The position numbers were made by a program, and so were the translations under genes. From Telmatactis stephensoni (Eukaryota > Cnidaria > Anthozoa > Actiniaria > Isophelliidae), in the NCBI GenBank assembly GCA_029948255.1, contig JALIZF010001629.1, positions 186,001-250,000 on the forward strand: a DNA stretch of 64,000 bases, written 5' to 3'. Shown here in pieces: positions 61,563-64,000 of the stretch. The notes beneath the pieces were generated by a model. It saw only the letters and a program-made list of their open reading frames with translations, had not been told where the DNA came from and searched no databases. Within the stretch, counting starts at the first letter, position 1; each line of letters begins with the position of its first letter.

Positions 61563-61854
61563 GTGCATGGATGAAATACATCAAATAGACCCCAATCACC
61601 CAACCAACCCCACCTCCAAACCCTTCCTCTCCGTCCCCACTCTCCAGCCCCGCCCTCTATCCCTTTGGCAGTCATTGAAAACTTCTTTTACACAAACCCT
61701 TATCTTTTGCCCAAACTTCAAAGCATTTTACGAAAAGGAGAAACAAAACTCTGTAACCTTCGGTGCTGTGATCTTTTTTATCGCGGAATGAACAAACGCT
61801 GACCCTACTGTACCGACATCAACGTGGACGCGCGGTAGAAACTGGAAGCCAAGG

Positions 61855-61935
61855 AACCGGAAATGAGAAACAAACCGGAAACGCGGTTTGCTCAAACATG
61901 TTGACTATAAAAAGAGAAAGCCAGTCGCTTCACAT
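61855..61935 (+). promoter_or_regulatory. Possible TATA promoter for a gene to the right
   Basis: TATAAAAAG at 61,906 is preceded by repeated ETS-like words AACCGGAAAT and AACCGGAAAC within 60 bp. No coding exon can be recognised downstream inside the window. Confidence 0.3.
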
Positions 61936-62199
61936 CTTTTGAAGTCACTGCTCAGAAACCGCAACCATTTGGTATCCAAAGACTGTGAAATCAAAGCGTA
62001 TAATTAATGGCAAATATAAATTAATACACTCATGGAGTTATAGGTCTATCTGTTTGGTTTTAGTTTCCAATGAATGTAATGTATTTCTGTGGAATACCTG
62101 CTCTTGGTCGATCTGTCAAGACTGGTCCAAAGGTGCAAACATTGGCTTCTTTCAATTCAGGTCAGTTATTCTTATAGTACAACATGTTTGATAGAAGCC

Positions 62200-64000
62200 T
62201 CGATACATATGCATTTGTGGTGACGGGATTTCAGCTTGAATCTAGCGTGAGTGATTTCTGTCAACTGAGATACACTTTATATCAAGGTAAAGAATATTTT
62301 GATCAAATTAATATTTAAGTCGTTAAGATAGCAATCTTAGAGATATTCGATAAAATCTACTGTATATTGTGCGGCTAAAAAGAATGCTATGCATGGTTCC
62401 TTCATATTGCTTGATCAGATAGAGAAAAAGAAATGACAGATGCCGACGAAACTATGTTGCATTTGGCACCAATAGCGTGACAAACTGTTGCTGTTACTAA
62501 AAAGGCCGAGTCGGGTTATTATTTCAAAAGGACTTTTTTCTTGGGGGCGAGTAGAAATGCTTGTTTTTTGCTGTTAACTGGTAAAATTGGTAAAGTAATG
62601 TCATTTTTTGTTTACACTCGTGGGTTTGTTAAACAAAGTTATGTTTTGATTTAGCTTGGGGGGAGAGCAAACAATTTCGACCTCAAAAAGAAAATCAAAA
62701 TTAAAAAATTATATCAGTAAGATATGAATCGTATTTTCAACTGCTAAATAATAAAACCAATAAAGTTCTAGCGAGGTTTTTTGTACGCTAGATTGCGCAT
62801 GTCGATATAACATCACTTTAATTGCTTAAGTAAATGATTAATTGTTGTCAGACTGATTACTAGTTAATCACATCTGTGAGAATATTATATAATTACAAAT
62901 TGATTTCATATTACCAGATTACAAAGATTGAATAATACAATAAAAAAGGGTTTAATCGCCGGAGGATAGTTCAATTATACACACCTGCGTGTATGTCCAA
63001 ATATACAGCCAAATACGTGATCGTGTTTCAACGACAGCAATATCCTGATCTCGAAATATCACACGCCAAATCGAAATCAAGGATCAGCTTTTTATATCGA
63101 AATAGCGTTATTTCCTGACAAACGTATTCGGGAATGGCCGGCTTTCTATAATAGTATGGTTGACGTGACAGCGATCACCCTCAGGAGTTCCGTTTCCACT
63201 CAAATTCTGTGTTGGACCAATGAACAGTTCCCTTTTAATATGAGCAGTTTTTTTTTTATTTTCGAGGTGCGTCGACTGTTGTACAATTATTAAATCATAA
63301 AACATGCAACTGAATCGTAAAATAGCTTTCTGACGACGCGCGGGGAGAGAAAGGAAATGGTATTATTCTTGCACTGATGAGATACACGGAAATAAAACTG
63401 CAGTAAGAGACACAAAACTAACTGGGAGAGCAATACCTTATGGTTAACTGTGAGATGCGATGACCAAACGTTTAAATTTAAAATGCTGAGCATTACTTGG
63501 GTTTAAATTTCACTTACGCCCTCAGGGCTGTCATACCTGGAATAAAGGTAGAAACCACGGCTTGCCTGGTCATCGGAATCGGAATTTCCCCTCCAAAGAT
63601 TATTCTCTTTCTTAATCTGACTGGATTATTTTAAATTTCTCTAACACGTGCAAGTTAGCGCGGACCGCCGTAAGGCGTACCTGTCAAATCTGATGTCGTA
63701 CGCTTTATTGGGGGAGATGGTATCACTGATTAGATTCAACATTAGGTTAGGTTCACGGATATTTTGGATGAATAAATTAATGCATTATTTTGTGTTTTCA
63801 TGCAATTAGCTTTATAGCAAAATATATTGACACGATAATAAAGTTTATTATTATTCATTATTATTATTATTAATTAAATGGATCCAACCGATGAAACATT
63901 GAGTTTTCTTTGAGGACAAGAAGAAAAGAAAGCTAAAACAAGGGAGAGTCAATTGCACAACTTGGTTACTGCTTTTGTTTTTACGATGACCAACGGACTA
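62200..64000. other. Intergenic or intronic, no gene seen
   Basis: AT-rich with only short chance ORFs. An ATT-rich tract after AATAAAGTTT at 63,838-63,875 looks like the 3' end of a degraded retroelement. Confidence 0.45.

Noticed and set aside
63490..63610. Minus-strand frame reading WRGNSDSDDQASRGFYLYS
   Set aside because: Looks exon-like with a GTATGA donor, but it is short, without similarity I can name and without partner exons.

Overview
The window is nuclear DNA from an animal, most likely an anthozoan cnidarian such as a stony coral or sea anemone. This is an inference. It rests on AT-rich, intron-rich genes of clear metazoan ancestry (NPHP4, ARHGEF10), and on transposon fragments whose proteins resemble families I associate with corals: non-LTR retrotransposons ending in a CX2CX7HX4C knuckle plus restriction-like endonuclease, and MULE transposases. 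No bacterial-style operons, CRISPR arrays, rRNA genes or functional tRNA genes were seen.

Layout. 1-10.5 kb is a repeat-rich intergenic zone. It holds a perfect 154-bp inverted repeat, tRNA-derived SINEs, degenerate 9-bp CTACA arrays, a 5'-truncated retrotransposon on the minus strand, and an apparently complete 3.9-kb MULE DNA transposon with 9-bp target duplications. 10,581-30,313 (+) is a complete NPHP4 (nephrocystin-4) gene: 27 exons, 1417 aa by my splice model. 33,307-35,862 (+) is a small five-exon gene for a very acidic 211-aa protein whose repeat unit coincides with its exons; I do not recognise it. 38,928-59,515 (+) is a complete ARHGEF10-type Rho guanine nucleotide exchange factor: 22 exons, 1671 aa. 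59.5-64 kb is non-coding, with a GC-rich hairpin element and a possible promoter near 61.9 kb for a gene to the right.

Function. NPHP4 is a ciliary transition-zone scaffold and ARHGEF10 a RhoGEF with a DH domain, a PH-like region and a beta-propeller. The three genes are co-oriented, but nothing in the sequence shows that they are co-regulated. Human NPHP4 and the ARHGEF10 paralogue ARHGEF10L both lie on 1p36, so the neighbourhood may be remnant ancient linkage.

Introns are packed with mini- and microsatellites (38, 22, 41, 24, 17 and 26 bp units) and with palindromic or TIR-bearing non-autonomous elements, several present in more than one copy in this window. The most interesting points are the exon-per-repeat acidic gene, the MULE with motif-repeat TIRs and subterminal 192-bp repeats, duplicated splice sites in NPHP4, and a degenerate duplicate exon in ARHGEF10. 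Splice sites were assigned by eye using GT/AG, reading phase and family similarity; total phase closes exactly in all three gene models.
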